Part shown: piece by piece, positions 9,076 to 18,292 of the stretch
Layout of the letters: each line of letters begins with the position of its first letter
How positions within the stretch are numbered: the first letter of the stretch is position 1
Assembly: GCA_043808235.1 (NCBI GenBank)
Contig: JAZDFC010000083.1
Span: 12,952-76,951, forward strand
Direction of reading: 5' to 3'
Origin: JAZDFC01 sp043808235
GTDB taxonomy: Bacteria > Bacteroidota > Ignavibacteria > Ignavibacteriales > Melioribacteraceae
Length of the DNA stretch: 64,000 bases
The notes under the pieces: model-generated
What the model was told of the DNA's origin: nothing
Database searches by the model: none
Seen by the model: only the letters and a program-made list of their open reading frames with translations
Made by a program: the position numbers and the translations under genes

Positions 9076-10344
9076 ATGATTAAAAATATTAGTTTATACT
9101 TCGCATTTTCTCTAACAGCTATCTTTTTACTTCCTCTGAATAATCTATCATCTCAAATCAATCCTCGATATGAAATATCGAAACTAACCGATAAGATGTA
9201 TGTGCTTTCTTTGGATGCCGGGGGATATCCGGATAAAGTTGTCGCATCGGTCGGTGAAGACGGACTGCTTATCGTAGACAGCGGCGACAAAGAAAATGGA
9301 GAGCAATTAAAAGAAGCATTAAACACATTGAACAAAGGATTGCCGAAAGTAATAATCAACACGCACTCGCATATTGAACATGTCGGCGGTAACATATCGG
9401 TAGGTGACAGCGCTGTAATTATTGGGCATTCGAAGATGCGGGATAGATATTTGAACGGATTGTACATGTTTCTTAATGTGCCGGAGAGATACTTACCGGC
9501 AATTACTTTTGAAGATTCTTTGAGTATTTATTTCAACGGTGAGGAAATAAAATTAATTAGTTACGCGGGCGCACACGATAACAGTGACATAATTGTTTGG
9601 TTTACAAAATCTAATGTAGCCTGCACTGCAGCGCTCTGCGCCAACCACCATTTCCCGAGTATCGATAACGAAAATGGAGATATCGAGAAGTATATCCCGA
9701 CCGTTGAAAAATTGATTGATAGGCTCCCGACAGATGTTAAACTTGTTCCCGGACATAGTGAAAACTGCACTATAACTGAACTTAAGCAGTTTCGTGATAT
9801 GCTTGTTTCGACATCCCGGATTATCATTTCAGCTTTACAAAACGGCGAAAGTTTACAAAGCATTATTGAAAGAGATATTCTTGCTGAGTGGACACCGTAT
9901 GAAAGTTACGCGACTAAAGATTATTTGATTCAACTATGGGCAAATGCATACAGCAGCCCGAAAGTACTTCCTATTCGCGCACAAATACCCAAGCCGTACA
10001 AACTGATTTTTGATTTGATAAACACTGACGGCGCAGCTGAGGCAATTGCTAGATATAGGAATTTAAAGAAGGAAAATTCTTTCAAGTATAATTGTGATGA
10101 CCGAATGCTTTTGTATATCGGTAATATGATGTGGATGCAGCAAAGGAATGAAGATGCAATTTTATTTTATAATGCTTGCACAGAAGAAATCCCCGGCAGC
10201 ATAGAGGCATCTAAATGCTATGGTAGGCTTGGCGCTATTTACCGGAGTATAAACAAACCGGAATTAGCAAAGGAATGTTATTCAAAATATCTACAAAAAT
10301 TTCCGTTTGATAAAAGAGTCGCACAAATTGTTTCCGAACTATAA
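9076..10344 (+). CDS. Exported metallo-beta-lactamase-fold hydrolase with C-terminal TPR region
   Basis: A signal peptide (about 1-26) is followed by a metallo-beta-lactamase fold to about residue 250. The zinc motif is NTHSHIEHVGG (H97, H99, E101, H102): Glu replaces the usual Asp of HxHxDH. A later VPGHSE supplies another ligand. Residues about 310-420 are helical and TPR-like (AILFYNACTEEIPGSIEASKCYGRLGAIYRS). The fold covers lactamases, thioesterases, sulfatases and lactonases, so no substrate is claimed. The start is supported by GGAG 6 bases upstream. Two other proteins of this fold lie in the same block (12121-14265, 26005-26916). Confidence 0.82.
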   Translation: MIKNISLYFAFSLTAIFLLPLNNLSSQINPRYEISKLTDKMYVLSLDAGGYPDKVVASVGEDGLLIVDSGDKENGEQLKEALNTLNKGLPKVIINTHSHIEHVGGNISVGDSAVIIGHSKMRDRYLNGLYMFLNVPERYLPAITFEDSLSIYFNGEEIKLISYAGAHDNSDIIVWFTKSNVACTAALCANHHFPSIDNENGDIEKYIPTVEKLIDRLPTDVKLVPGHSENCTITELKQFRDMLVSTSRIIISALQNGESLQSIIERDILAEWTPYESYATKDYLIQLWANAYSSPKVLPIRAQIPKPYKLIFDLINTDGAAEAIARYRNLKKENSFKYNCDDRMLLYIGNMMWMQQRNEDAILFYNACTEEIPGSIEASKCYGRLGAIYRSINKPELAKECYSKYLQKFPFDKRVAQIVSEL

Positions 10345-10435
10345 TTCGGCACTATTCAAAAAATTTGATAGTAGATATGTTAGTTCGAAATTACATCTCT
10401 AATTAGTTTGTTGAATAATTTATTGAGGACTGTAT

Positions 10436-11980
10436 ATGCAAACTTTTAGACTCACTATTTTATTTCTGTTGACAATTACATTTGCTGCTAATTCGCAGCA
10501 ACCCAAAAAATTCCTTGAAGGATTGAATCAAGGTAAATTTATACCCGGTTTTCGCATTGAAGAGAAAATTGATAACTCACGCATTATGCTTTCAATGAAT
10601 GATGGAACACCGGCACCGAGAAAAATAAGAGTTTACATTTGGTACCCATCGAGCGATACAAAAGGGAAGGCAATTAAATTCAGCGATTATGTTAAATATG
10701 CTGCCGGGGATTTCGCCGCAGAACCCGGAGCCTCACCTTCGGATTGGCCTAATATAAAACTTCCCGTTCAGCTCGATAAAGGATTGAGCCGCGAACAGTT
10801 AAAATCCCTCTGGGAAACTGAAGAAATTGCAGTTGAAGGCGCTAATCCAGCGAAAGGAAAATTCCCGGTAATTGTAATGGGACAGGGTTTGTATTACGAG
10901 TCACCTTTTTCAAATTTTATTATTTGTGAATATCTTGCAAGTCATGGTTTCGTTGTTGTTACTTCGCCTTTGGTAGGTACGCAATATCGTTTGGTAAATA
11001 TTAATCCGGTCGATTTGGAAACACAAATTAGAGATATGGAATTTGCACTCTCTGCAGCAAGCGAATTGCCGTTTGTGAATAGGGAGAAGATAGGGATATA
11101 CGGTTACGATTTAGGCGGAATTTCGGCGCTCATATTTTGTATGCGGCATCCGGAAGTAAAGGCATTATTCAGTCTCGACTGTTCAATTCTCTATCCGCAT
11201 TATACCGGGTTGCCGAATACACATCAAAATTATAACGAAGAAAATTTTACGATTCCCTGGATGCATCTTACTCAAAAACGTTTTGTTGATTATTATAAAA
11301 CCCGGACAAACCTTACCTCTTTGTATGAACGAAAAAGATTTGGCGATAGCTATCTTATTCTGATTCCAACAAATAATCATGGTGATTTTACTTCATACTC
11401 CGATTTTAATATCAGCAATCCCGTACCGGGTTATTGGGATGAAGTTTCTGCAAATTCCAAAACTATTTCGAAAATTGTGTGTGAAAGTGCATTCTCGTTT
11501 TTCGAAGAGTACTTAAATGAAAAGCCCGAATCAATTGATGTATTTAAAAGTTCATTAGAAAAATATAACAATGATGAATTTAACATCTCCTTTGAAATGA
11601 AATCCGGGCAAACTCCGCCGCCATCCGAATCCTATTTTGTTAACTTGATTATTGAAAAAGGCATAAAGAATTCGTTGCCGGAAATTGAGAAATCAAGAAA
11701 AGTGTATGCTGATAGCCTTTTGTTTGATGAAAGTGTTTTGAATTGGCTGGGATACTATTTCCTTTATTGGTGGGGACGGGAAATTGAATCAATAGATTTA
11801 TTTAAATTCATCACAGCCATTTATCCAAACTCTGCGAATGCTTTCGATAGCTTCGGCGAGGCTTATTTGGTTAATGGCGATTCGGAAAACGCGATTAAAA
11901 TGTATGAAAAGTCGCTCATTCTCAATCCGGAAAACCAGAATGCAAAAAACCAATTAGAGATTTTAAAGAATCAAAAGTAG
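10436..11980 (+). CDS. Secreted PAF-acetylhydrolase-like alpha/beta hydrolase with Asp at the nucleophile site and TPR tail
   Basis: After a signal peptide, residues about 50-400 follow the layout of PAF-acetylhydrolase/dienelactone-hydrolase-like enzymes: the strand FPVIVMGQGLYYE, ASHGFVVVTSP, the elbow IGIYGYDLGGISAL, an acidic FSLDCSI and a likely catalytic His in NNHGDFTSYS. The nucleophile elbow is GYDLGG, so Asp225 stands where Ser is expected, and the usual HG of the oxyanion strand reads QG. The same changes occur in the paralogue at 51712-53229, which argues against sequencing error. An Asp nucleophile is known in haloalkane dehalogenases and epoxide hydrolases; loss of activity is the alternative. 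Residues about 440-514 form a TPR tail (NAFDSFGEAYLVNGD). Confidence 0.8.
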   Translation: MQTFRLTILFLLTITFAANSQQPKKFLEGLNQGKFIPGFRIEEKIDNSRIMLSMNDGTPAPRKIRVYIWYPSSDTKGKAIKFSDYVKYAAGDFAAEPGASPSDWPNIKLPVQLDKGLSREQLKSLWETEEIAVEGANPAKGKFPVIVMGQGLYYESPFSNFIICEYLASHGFVVVTSPLVGTQYRLVNINPVDLETQIRDMEFALSAASELPFVNREKIGIYGYDLGGISALIFCMRHPEVKALFSLDCSILYPHYTGLPNTHQNYNEENFTIPWMHLTQKRFVDYYKTRTNLTSLYERKRFGDSYLILIPTNNHGDFTSYSDFNISNPVPGYWDEVSANSKTISKIVCESAFSFFEEYLNEKPESIDVFKSSLEKYNNDEFNISFEMKSGQTPPPSESYFVNLIIEKGIKNSLPEIEKSRKVYADSLLFDESVLNWLGYYFLYWWGREIESIDLFKFITAIYPNSANAFDSFGEAYLVNGDSENAIKMYEKSLILNPENQNAKNQLEILKNQK

Positions 11981-12120
11981 TGATGTGTTATATGGAAAAT
12001 GGAAGAAGTCTATGAATATTATCAAAATTCCATTTAACATTTTCTGCCGGGGAATCTCTTAGAGAAATCTTACATTTAACATGACTATAGATTTTTTTTA
12101 GTTATACAAGGAATTATAAA

Positions 12121-14265
12121 ATGAATTTTCAATCACAAGGTATCAGAATTAATTTTTTATTTATTCTCATTATCCTTTCATTATTCCATTTCGGTAACAT
12201 TTATTCAATGAGCGGTGGTAATATCGCTGTAGTTACTTATGTCTCCGATAATGAACAGGAACGATCGGTAAAGGCATTAATAAAAAGTATTCGCGAATTG
12301 AGTGGAAGTTACAGTGCCTGTAACATTTATGTTGTACTCGGTGATCCTGAAAACTTTCCTTGTACCTCAATCAACGAAAAAGATGTTGAATTGCTTCCCA
12401 TCGAAATGGATAAATCTTTTATGGATTATCCACTCGCAATAAAAGCATTTGTTGCGGCACAAGTCGAAAAAATTGTCAAAGATAAAGTTGAAAGTTTAGT
12501 TTGGTTTGATCCGGGAGTGGTTGTGCTTAACTCATTCGATGCGCTGGATCTTAAAAATAAATATGATGCCGCATTGCGACCTGTTACGCTTTCAAACAAT
12601 ATCAGTATTTCTCCCGGAAAAGAACCGGATGATTACTGGGAACCGATTTATAAAATGTGTGGAATCGATTATCAAAACCTGCCGGTCATTAAAACAATAG
12701 TGGATGATGTCGAAATTCAGCCTTACTATAATTGCGAAGTGTTCTCTATAAATCCGAAACTTGGGATCTGTGAAGAATGGGCGCGAAACTTAACTGTTCT
12801 TTTAAAAGATGAAAAGTATCAGAAAAATGTTTGCTCAACTTTTTTAAGAAAATTATTTCTTCATCAAGCTGTTTTAAGCGGAGTGATTTCATCCAAAATA
12901 AATCCCGAAAGGATTAAGTCTTTGCCGATCACAAGCGGATATCCTTTTAATCAGCATGATAGGCTTCCCGATGATAAAAAAGTATCATCTTTAAATGAAT
13001 GTTCGGTAGTAATTTTCGATTATGCGTGGGACAGAATTCCAACATGGATGAACCAAATTAAAATTGATGATCCTCTCCAACAGTGGTTATTCGATACATA
13101 TCTTGATTATTTAAAACTGACTAACAATCTGTATAGGATAGAAGGTTCATGTAATTCATATTTGGTAACAACCGATGAAGGAAGTGTTTTGATTGATCCG
13201 GCGGGAGCTTCTGTTGAACCGGCATTTTTCAAAAAGGTAATTGAAGAATATCCTTTGAAGGCAATACTACTTACTCATGCTCATCAAGATCATTCCGATG
13301 ATATTGCCATTTGGAGAAACGGCATGGATATTCCTGTGATTGCTCAGAGAGAGTTCAAAACATATTTTAAATATCAATCCGATTTTGCCGGTTTCTTCTC
13401 GAGGCGAAATGCAATTTGGGCGGGAAAGCCGATTCCTGTTGAACCAACAATAAAATCAAATTCGAGTACTGAACCGACGATATTTTTTGCAGACGATTAT
13501 GAATTTAAATTTGGTGGATTTACATTCAATATGATTCACACTCCGGGTGAAACTCCCGACCATACAACTATTTGGATACCCAAATTATCTTCCGTGTTGG
13601 TTGGAGATAATTATTACGAATATTTTATTAACAACTCCACATTCAGGGGGACAATGATTCGTCCGATCCTCGGATACATATCGGCTTTGGATACGGCTTT
13701 GTCTTTCAATCCAAAATATTTTTTACCCGGACACGGATCACCGATTGTCGGAGCGAAAGTTATAAACGAAACCGTAGGAAATTTTCGTGATGCCTTGCAA
13801 TATATTTACGATGAAACAATAAAAGGAATAAACGAGGGAAAGGATGTTTATACTTTAATGAAAGAAATTAAACTGCCGGATAATTATAATATCGGGCAAT
13901 ATTACGGAAAAACTGAATGGACTATAAGAGGTATATATCAGGAGTATGTCGGGTGGTTTGACGAAAATCCGGCAACTATGTATTCGGAACCGGTATCGAG
14001 TATTTATAATGATATAACAGAACTTGCAGGTGTTGAGGCTTTAAACAAAAGAGCGGAGAAATTATTAAATGAGAAAGAATATGTTAAAGTTCTGCATTTG
14101 ACCGAAATTATTTTGAATTCCACTCCGGCTGATAAAACTGCGAATGAGATAAGAAAAAAAGCGCTGGAAGCTTTAAAAACCGGTACAAGAAATTATATTG
14201 AGAGAATCTGGCTGGATTATGGAATAAGAAAGATTAAAGAGTCGACAGGTGATTTAAATAAGTAA
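12121..14265 (+). CDS. Fusion of a glycosyltransferase-like domain to an alkylsulfatase-type metallo-beta-lactamase
   Basis: The 714-residue exported protein has three parts. Residues 33-320 resemble a GT-A glycosyltransferase (IAVVTYVSDNEQERSVKALIKSI, VWFDPGVVVLNSFD, YYNCEVFSINPK). Where family members carry D-x-D, it reads D-P-G, so metal and nucleotide-sugar binding is doubtful. Residues 335-580 are a metallo-beta-lactamase domain with the full zinc motif THAHQDH (H386, H388, D390, H391) and FLPGHGSP. The last 110 residues match the alkylsulfatase dimerisation domain (YVGWFDENPATMY, AEKLLNEKEYVKVL). The closest known enzymes for the latter part are SdsA1-type alkylsulfatases. The product is probably periplasmic or extracellular. 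The combination is unusual and its substrate cannot be inferred. Confidence 0.78.
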   Translation: MNFQSQGIRINFLFILIILSLFHFGNIYSMSGGNIAVVTYVSDNEQERSVKALIKSIRELSGSYSACNIYVVLGDPENFPCTSINEKDVELLPIEMDKSFMDYPLAIKAFVAAQVEKIVKDKVESLVWFDPGVVVLNSFDALDLKNKYDAALRPVTLSNNISISPGKEPDDYWEPIYKMCGIDYQNLPVIKTIVDDVEIQPYYNCEVFSINPKLGICEEWARNLTVLLKDEKYQKNVCSTFLRKLFLHQAVLSGVISSKINPERIKSLPITSGYPFNQHDRLPDDKKVSSLNECSVVIFDYAWDRIPTWMNQIKIDDPLQQWLFDTYLDYLKLTNNLYRIEGSCNSYLVTTDEGSVLIDPAGASVEPAFFKKVIEEYPLKAILLTHAHQDHSDDIAIWRNGMDIPVIAQREFKTYFKYQSDFAGFFSRRNAIWAGKPIPVEPTIKSNSSTEPTIFFADDYEFKFGGFTFNMIHTPGETPDHTTIWIPKLSSVLVGDNYYEYFINNSTFRGTMIRPILGYISALDTALSFNPKYFLPGHGSPIVGAKVINETVGNFRDALQYIYDETIKGINEGKDVYTLMKEIKLPDNYNIGQYYGKTEWTIRGIYQEYVGWFDENPATMYSEPVSSIYNDITELAGVEALNKRAEKLLNEKEYVKVLHLTEIILNSTPADKTANEIRKKALEALKTGTRNYIERIWLDYGIRKIKESTGDLNK

Positions 14266-14281
14266 CAAAATGAGGTCGATG

Positions 14282-14549
14282 ATGAAAATCAACATGCTTA
14301 TTTATCTTGTCGCAATATTTATTATGGCGGGCCAACTCTCCGCACAAACTCCGGAACAGTGGTGCAGCGATATCGATTTACTTGTATCCAAAATTGAAAA
14401 ATATCATCCCTTCCCATGCATTTAGCAGTCTCGGTGAAGCCTATATGAAAGCCGGTGAAAATGATAAAGCGATTGAAAACTTTAAAAAATCTCTTCAGCT
14501 GAATCCCGATAATGAAAATGCGAAGAGTATGTTGAAGGAACTGCTGTAA
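14282..14549 (+). pseudogene. Internally deleted remnant of a TPR-tailed protein (S41 peptidase-like N-terminus)
   Basis: From ATG 14282 one frame encodes a signal peptide and the segment QTPEQWCSDIDLLVSKIEKY followed by HPFPCI, then stops at 14425. This resembles the mature N-terminus of S41/tail-specific peptidases (W-x-x-D-x-x-x-L-x-x-x-I-E-x-x-HP). A second frame, open from 14413 to 14549, encodes HAFSSLGEAYMKAGENDKAI and onward to a normal C-terminus, nearly identical to the tail of the next gene. The two halves are what remains if the whole catalytic region was deleted out of frame. The middle of the gene is missing, so peptidase identity rests on about 25 residues. Confidence 0.65.
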
Positions 14550-14616
14550 AATCACTTAATATATATCATTAAAAATTATAAAAAGTCAGACTAAGAATAT
14601 TCGAAAGGGGGCGGTT

Positions 14617-15888
14617 ATGTCATTAATCAGAATTACTGTATTACTAATACTTATTACTTCTCGTTTTATTTTGTTCGCTCAAGATAATTCTAACCTTACC
14701 AGCATTGAGCAGTACAACTACAACTGCACTATAATCGCCGGTGTATCGGACGGAAAAATATTGGTTGGCAACAACGAGGATTATACGGAACCAAATACAT
14801 CCATATTTATTTATCCATCAAAAGACGGTGAGTACGGCAGAATACTTTTTGGTTTCACTTTTGGAGAAGATAACTACGGCTATTGCGGCGGTGTTAATGA
14901 AGCAGGACTATTCATGGACGGGAACGGAATATCGAATACAGGCTGGAAAGCGGACCCTTCGAAAGATTGGATAAGAGGGAATCTCGAATCCCAAATCCTG
15001 GCAAAGTACGCTACAGTTGAACAGGTAATTGAGGTTTTTACAAAATATAATATTCCGCAGCTCCAAACAGGCAAATGGCTCATTGCCGATAAAACCGGAG
15101 CCTCAGTTGTAATTGAATGGGGACAGGATAAACTGCAAATTCTAAAAAGAGAAGGCAGTTACCAGATATCCACTAATTTTGTCCAATCGAATTATCCGAA
15201 AGACAATTATCCCGATTTTAGATATAATCTCGCCGAGAAGATTTTTAAAAGTTCGGAAAATAACATTTCAGTTGAGCTGATAAGAAAAATACTTGCAGCC
15301 ACACACTGGGAAGATGAATATTCCTATACACTTTACTCGTATATATGCGACATGCAGACCGGGGATGTATGTGTATATAATTTTCATAACTACGAAGAAG
15401 CATTGAAGTTGAATATCCATGAAGAGATGAACAAAGGAGAACGGCGCTATTCTCTGGCATCTCTTTTCCCTTATCAAACGATGGCGGAACGACGGTTTAA
15501 AAATTTGTGTGAAAGAAAAAATAAAGAGAAAACAAAAGCCGAATTTTACGCTGCGCAATTTAAGGAGTTGTGCAAAAATGGAAGCGTCTCGGGTACCAAG
15601 GAATACGTCGAAAAAATAATAAAAGAATGGACCGACATGCCGGCAGAATCTCGATTAAATGATATCGGTTATAATCTTTTGGGTCAAGGGAAAGATGAAA
15701 ACGCTTTGGCTCTGTTCAGAATAATTGCCGAGCTATTCCCTTATTCCGCGAATGCTTATGATAGTCTGGGTGAAGCATATATGAAAGCAGGTGAAAACGA
15801 ATTAGCAATTGAGAACTATCGCAAATCTCTTGAGTTGAATCCGGATAATGAAAATGCAAAGCAAGTTTTGCGGCAACAAAAAAAATAA
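14617..15888 (+). CDS. Exported Ntn hydrolase of the choloylglycine/linear-amide family with TPR tail
   Basis: A signal peptide (to about residue 21) is followed by an Ntn-hydrolase fold. Cys37 in YNYNCTIIAG is the likely catalytic residue, followed by the family signature GNNEDY, then GYCGGVNEAGLFMDGNG and VEQVIEVFTKY. In bile-salt hydrolases and penicillin V acylases the Cys must become the mature N-terminus, so about 15 residues beyond the signal cleavage site would have to be removed here. Residues 345-423 form the TPR tail common to this block (ANAYDSLGEAYMKAGENELA). The reaction is expected to be hydrolysis of a linear amide such as an N-acyl compound, but the substrate is not visible. 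Confidence 0.82.
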   Translation: MSLIRITVLLILITSRFILFAQDNSNLTSIEQYNYNCTIIAGVSDGKILVGNNEDYTEPNTSIFIYPSKDGEYGRILFGFTFGEDNYGYCGGVNEAGLFMDGNGISNTGWKADPSKDWIRGNLESQILAKYATVEQVIEVFTKYNIPQLQTGKWLIADKTGASVVIEWGQDKLQILKREGSYQISTNFVQSNYPKDNYPDFRYNLAEKIFKSSENNISVELIRKILAATHWEDEYSYTLYSYICDMQTGDVCVYNFHNYEEALKLNIHEEMNKGERRYSLASLFPYQTMAERRFKNLCERKNKEKTKAEFYAAQFKELCKNGSVSGTKEYVEKIIKEWTDMPAESRLNDIGYNLLGQGKDENALALFRIIAELFPYSANAYDSLGEAYMKAGENELAIENYRKSLELNPDNENAKQVLRQQKK

Positions 15889-15987
15889 TTACCAAGCCAA
15901 GTGTTATTAATAGAATAAATAAAGGAATTCAACTCTAGGAGAAAATAAATTCTAGGTTTTTGTTAATGAAATAATTTAGGAGCTTTT

Positions 15988-16659
15988 ATGAAATACTTAA
16001 AAAAAATATTTTTTCTAATATTACTCTTTTTTACTCATTCAGAATATCTTTTTTGCGAAGACATTAAAGTTCTGTTTATTCTTCCTCAAAATTATGGATT
16101 AAACGGTCATCTTAGCCGGGAAATGTTTGATTCCGTAGGTTGGGATGTTACTATTGCGGGAGTAGATAGTACGATTGAGCCATGCACCTACAGTTCGCCG
16201 CAAGGAAGCGAACCTTTTAAAGTTGACATAGTCATTTCGGAAATTGATGATGTTACTCAATATGATTGCATAGTTATCTCTTCAATGAGTTGGTCGGCTG
16301 ATCCACCTGCCGCATATAATGATTTGCTTAATAGTATTGAATTAATAAACTTGCTTAAAACCGCAAATACCCAGCATATTGTTATTGCTGCAACATGCGC
16401 AGGTACGCGTGTGCTCGCGGCTGCCGATATTATTGATGGCAAAAGGGTAACCGGTAAGGCAGGCCCCAATAATTATTATATAGGCGAATACGAACAAGCC
16501 GGAGCCACATTCGTTGGAGAAAATATACCGCCTGTTGTTGACGGTAATATTGTAACTACATCAAGAGGACAATATTACATGAAACAAAACTGCGAAGCAT
16601 TGATGATAGCTATTGAAAATTCAAAAAATCTTAGAAAAAATAAAAAGGTGAAGCAATGA
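15988..16659 (+). CDS. Exported DJ-1/PfpI family protein
   Basis: This 223-residue protein begins with a signal peptide (to about residue 25). A DJ-1/PfpI Rossmann-like domain follows: IKVLFILPQNYGLNG, then DCIVISS, then the nucleophile elbow AATCAGTRVLAAADIIDG carrying the conserved Cys, and GKRVTG. The family includes glyoxalases, deglycases, amidotransferase-like proteins and inactive members. Export is atypical, since most are cytoplasmic. The gene overlaps the next by 4 bases (ATGA), so the two are translationally coupled. Confidence 0.8.
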   Translation: MKYLKKIFFLILLFFTHSEYLFCEDIKVLFILPQNYGLNGHLSREMFDSVGWDVTIAGVDSTIEPCTYSSPQGSEPFKVDIVISEIDDVTQYDCIVISSMSWSADPPAAYNDLLNSIELINLLKTANTQHIVIAATCAGTRVLAAADIIDGKRVTGKAGPNNYYIGEYEQAGATFVGENIPPVVDGNIVTTSRGQYYMKQNCEALMIAIENSKNLRKNKKVKQ

Positions 16660-18164
16660 TTAAAATTCATTTTATCTTTTGGATAAGCATAATAATAACT
16701 TTGCCTGTATTTTCTCAACCCGATGCAATATGGACTAAAACATTTGGAACCGAATATTCTGACGGGGCCAGAACATTTTGCATCGATGATGACGGCGGTT
16801 TTGTTATTGCCGGTTATACATATTCAAATTCAGAAAAGAACTCAGATATCTACATTATAAAAACTGATGCAAATGGAAATGAAATCTGGGCAAAATCCAT
16901 CGGAAACGAAAGCTGGGAATATGCAAATTCTATTTGTAAAGCTATTAATAGCGGATTTGTTATAGTTGGATATAAATTAGAATCGATAACAAACATATTT
17001 GATATTTACATTGTAAAAATTGACAATAACGGCAATATACTCTGGGAAAAAACTTACGGTGGAATTGGTACTGATATTGGACAGTCTATTTGCCAGACTA
17101 ATGATAATGGGTATTTAATATGCGGGAATACAACTTCTTATGGTGCGGGCGAAGATGATATTTATCTCATCAAGATTAATGAAGTAGGTGATTCGATATG
17201 GACAAAAACCATTGGCTGTAACAAATCAGATATGGGATACAAAGCTATTAGCACAAAAGACGACCATTATCTTATTGTTGGATCCACTGGACTTTATGAT
17301 AGCCCCGGTGTTAGCAGCGGTCATAATCGAGAGATATATTTGGTTAAAACCGATTTGACGGGTAATGTTGTACAATTTAAAACGTATTGGATAATTGGAC
17401 GGGGTCAGGTTGATTATGATTCAGGTTATGATGTTTGCGAAACATCGGATAATTGTTATTATATAACCGGCGCCAGTTCCAAAGAAGCTACTGAAGTTAT
17501 GGATATTTCCATTTTAAAAGTAGATAATGAATTAACCCAGTTATGGAAAAAAAGGAAAGAGATAGGTTCATTTTATGATTATGGATATTCCGTTTCCGAA
17601 GTAACTGAAGACAATGGAATAATTATTTGCGGAAGTTTTAATTCCGCCGATACAGGTTTAACAGACGCTTTTATACTAAGGTTGAATTCGGCTGGTGATG
17701 AAATTTGGTGCTCGGAATTTGGGGAAGATAAATCGGAAAGTTTTTATTCAATTAAATATATAGGCGAAGGCAATTTTATTGCGGCAGGATACACTAATTC
17801 TTATGGTGCAGGCAGCAATGACTTTTGGTTAGCAAAATTTAATGACCACGTTACATCTGTTAAACAACATGAAAATATATTTCCGGAATCACCTACGTTG
17901 AATCAAAATTATCCCAATCCCTTCAATCCTCAAACGATGATCAGCTATCAATTACCACATAATCAAAATGTCAGGATTACCATTTATAACGGATTAGGAC
18001 AAAAGATTCGCGAACTTGTTAATGCAAACCAGCAAAGAGGTGAACACTGTATAGTTTGGGACGGGAAAAATGATTTTAACAAAAATATGGCAAGCGGAGT
18101 ATATTTCTATCGATTAATAACAACTTCAAGTATTATTACAAAAAAAATGATAATGATAAGATAG
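16656..18164 (+). CDS. Secreted repeat protein (propeller-like) with sorting domain
   Basis: A signal peptide is followed by about seven repeats of roughly 50-55 residues with the pattern DIYIIKTDxNGxxxWxKTxG, then DxGxSIxxTxDxGYxIxGxT. This family of secreted repeats is widespread in Bacteroidota and predicted to form a beta-propeller. The C-terminus carries the sorting domain (NYPNPFNPQT, YNGLGQKIRELV, GVYFYRLIT). Translation is coupled to the DJ-1-like protein upstream. No catalytic motif is visible; a binding or structural role is likely. Confidence 0.82.
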   Translation: MIKIHFIFWISIIITLPVFSQPDAIWTKTFGTEYSDGARTFCIDDDGGFVIAGYTYSNSEKNSDIYIIKTDANGNEIWAKSIGNESWEYANSICKAINSGFVIVGYKLESITNIFDIYIVKIDNNGNILWEKTYGGIGTDIGQSICQTNDNGYLICGNTTSYGAGEDDIYLIKINEVGDSIWTKTIGCNKSDMGYKAISTKDDHYLIVGSTGLYDSPGVSSGHNREIYLVKTDLTGNVVQFKTYWIIGRGQVDYDSGYDVCETSDNCYYITGASSKEATEVMDISILKVDNELTQLWKKRKEIGSFYDYGYSVSEVTEDNGIIICGSFNSADTGLTDAFILRLNSAGDEIWCSEFGEDKSESFYSIKYIGEGNFIAAGYTNSYGAGSNDFWLAKFNDHVTSVKQHENIFPESPTLNQNYPNPFNPQTMISYQLPHNQNVRITIYNGLGQKIRELVNANQQRGEHCIVWDGKNDFNKNMASGVYFYRLITTSSIITKKMIMIR

Positions 18165-18292
18165 AACAAATGTTGAGATGAAAAACATGACTTTGGGTAC
18201 AAACATGTATCGGCAAAAAATTTGCGCATGCAAAACTTTTTTCATGTTGGTAAGTCTATATACAGAGCAAAAAATCATATTGTGGAGAAAAA

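Noticed and set aside
9153..9467. 104-codon - strand frame, Ser/Pro-rich
   Set aside because: Antisense to the metallo-hydrolase gene; composition is that of a shadow frame.
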